A DNA stretch of 5,954 bases from Chloroflexota bacterium (GTDB lineage: Bacteria > Chloroflexota > Dehalococcoidia > GIF9 > UBA5629), in contig JAPLHJ010000283.1 of the NCBI GenBank assembly GCA_026389675.1, positions 1 through 5,954 of the forward strand, read 5' to 3'. The position numbers and the translations under genes were made by a program. Each line of letters opens with the position of its first letter. Within the stretch, counting starts at the first letter, position 1. The notes below the pieces were generated by a model. The model searched no databases, was not told where the DNA came from, and saw only the letters and a program-made list of their open reading frames with translations. Below are positions 4,755 through 5,954 of this stretch, piece after piece.

Positions 4755-5954
4755 ATGCAGCAAATGTATTCCTGTCCCAATTGTAGGGCTCAGGTGGCTT
4801 ACGGCCAAACATATTGCGCCAACTGCAACACGGTTTTAAATTGGCCTTCATCACCAACGCCACCTCAATACCAATCGTCGCCTGATCAGTATCCAAACCA
4901 GCGGCAGCAATTGTACCAGGCACCTCCAGGTAATCAACCGGCGGGTCCGGGTTATCAGGGCCAGGATCAGCCGCAAAACGGAGATGACAAGCCAGGGTTA
5001 TTGCAGCTAATTAATAATAACCGGGGAATCATTGCGAAAATATCTGTAACTCTGATTATTGTTGCTGCGCTTATCGGCGCAGGCATTGCGCTGCAGGGTG
5101 TAATCTCGAAATGGATCGCAGCGCCGGTTGTGGCATCTTTTAATGCCAGCTCAGCGACGATCACATCGGGGCAACCGGCAACTTTGCAGTGGGAGGTTAC
5201 GGGGGTAACCTCGGTGTCTATCAGCCCCGGTATCGGGACAGTTTCATCCAGCGGAACCAGGGAGGTATCTCCAGGGACAACCACTACATATGCACTGATT
5301 GCCAATAATACGTTCGGCTCTGCACGCAAGTCGGTAACTATTACGGTTACCGGTGCTCTACCGGCTATAGCCAGTTTCAGTGTTGACAAAGACAGTATCA
5401 TTACAGGCCAATCGGCTACATTATCATGGAGCGTTACAGGTGCTACGTCGGTTTCTATCAGCCCCGGTGTCGGACCTGTATCCATGACCGGGACGGAAAG
5501 CGTATCACCGGCTTCAACCACTGCATACACGCTGACAGCCACCAATGACGCCGGCAATTCCACCGCGTCGGCCACGCTTAAGGTAACTTCATCAAAAGCG
5601 CCTATTATAACCACTTTCAGCGCCATCCCGGGCTCCATTAAATCCGGCGAGCTGTCAACTTTAACATGGGATATTATCGGCGCAAAATCAATTAATATCA
5701 GTCAGGGCATCGGCGGTGTTGCGTCAAAAGGTGCTACTCAGGTAGCGCCCGCTGCAACTACTACCTATACGTTGACGGTTGATAGTGATTACGGTTCGGA
5801 AACCAGGTCGGTTACGGTTACTGTGGATACATCGAGTGTAACAGGCAGGACAGGAACGGCGATCACGAAAGACCCGCCTGCTATAAATACTTTCTCCGCC
5901 AATAAGAATTCGATTACGTCGGGAGATAATATAACCTTGACCTGGGCCGTTAGT
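4755..5954 (+). CDS. zinc-ribbon membrane protein with extracellular Ig-like repeats, 3' truncated
   Basis: The frame is open to the window end, giving 400 residues with no stop. Layout: N-terminal zinc ribbon with CPNC (7-10) and CANC (21-24); Pro/Gln/Tyr-rich linker (about 31-80); one transmembrane helix (about 93-115, KISVTLIIVAALIGAG and onward); then beta-rich repeats at about 125-199, 204-278, 283-357 and 376 onward. Each repeat runs S-I-x-S/T-G-x-x-x-T-L-x-W, then S-V/I-x-I-S-x-G-I/V-G, then T-T-x-Y-x-L. The zinc ribbon should face the cytoplasm and the repeats the cell surface. ATG 4755 is the first start possible, because an in-frame TAA lies at 4746-4748; the ribosome site is weak (purine-rich GAAAGAGA). 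Adhesion, envelope binding or sensing are possible roles; a C-terminal domain beyond the edge may decide. Function is unknown. Confidence 0.85.
   Translation, partial: MQQMYSCPNCRAQVAYGQTYCANCNTVLNWPSSPTPPQYQSSPDQYPNQRQQLYQAPPGNQPAGPGYQGQDQPQNGDDKPGLLQLINNNRGIIAKISVTLIIVAALIGAGIALQGVISKWIAAPVVASFNASSATITSGQPATLQWEVTGVTSVSISPGIGTVSSSGTREVSPGTTTTYALIANNTFGSARKSVTITVTGALPAIASFSVDKDSIITGQSATLSWSVTGATSVSISPGVGPVSMTGTESVSPASTTAYTLTATNDAGNSTASATLKVTSSKAPIITTFSAIPGSIKSGELSTLTWDIIGAKSINISQGIGGVASKGATQVAPAATTTYTLTVDSDYGSETRSVTVTVDTSSVTGRTGTAITKDPPAINTFSANKNSITSGDNITLTWAVS
5127..5954 (+). repeat. Ig-like protein repeats, four units (last one cut)
   Basis: Units begin at about 5127, 5364, 5601 and 5880. 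The first three are spaced exactly 237 bp (79 codons). The fourth follows an extra linker of about 14 codons rich in Thr/Gly (residues about 358-375). Units 1 and 2 share the identical 15-mer TCTATCAGCCCCGGT at 5217-5231 and 5454-5468, so they are the closest pair. Unit 3 is more diverged, with SQGIG in place of SPGIG. Confidence 0.8.

Noticed and set aside
4967..5638. A 223-residue minus-strand open frame
   Set aside because: It is antisense to the Ig-repeat gene. Its apparent internal repeats (VVEAGDTLSVP and VVVPGDTSLVP) are only the reverse reading of the real repeats.

Overview
The window is bacterial: compact genes, Shine-Dalgarno-led starts, a toxin-antitoxin pair with a four-base overlap, and sigma70-like promoter hexamers. 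Base composition is about balanced, and no rRNA or tRNA is present to place it. The mix (HSL-family esterase, FLVCR-like MFS permease, MazEF pair, zinc-ribbon/Ig-repeat membrane protein) would fit an environmental, perhaps anaerobic bacterium such as an uncultured Chloroflexota. That placement is a weak guess.

Left part (1-1815): the 3' part of an alpha/beta hydrolase enters from the left edge on the plus strand. A gene-poor stretch follows, holding an AT-rich 8-bp tandem repeat, a minus-strand coding remnant (copy A), and the promoter and operator of a MazE/MazF-type toxin-antitoxin operon. Just beyond the toxin lie a degenerate (copy C) and a clear second copy (copy B) of the same remnant. 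The toxin-antitoxin operon therefore sits between imperfect direct repeats 899 bp apart. Copies A and B differ mostly at third codon positions, so they descend from a protein-coding sequence, although neither is now part of a recognisable gene.

Middle part (1950-4509): a minus-strand operon is read from a promoter at 4481-4509. It encodes a short-chain dehydrogenase, then a small four-helix membrane protein of unknown function starting 4 nt after it, then an FLVCR-like MFS permease. A dehydrogenase, a small membrane protein and a transporter suggest uptake or export plus redox conversion of a small, probably hydrophobic molecule. The substrate cannot be read from the sequence.

Right part (4445-5954): a roughly 310-nt divergent intergenic region separates that operon from a plus-strand gene that runs off the right edge. 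Its product has a cytoplasmic zinc ribbon, a Pro/Gln-rich linker, one transmembrane helix and at least four Ig-like beta repeats, the last one cut by the window end.

No CRISPR array, complete insertion sequence, integrase or RNA gene was found. The least explained feature is the set of repeated coding remnants around the toxin-antitoxin operon.
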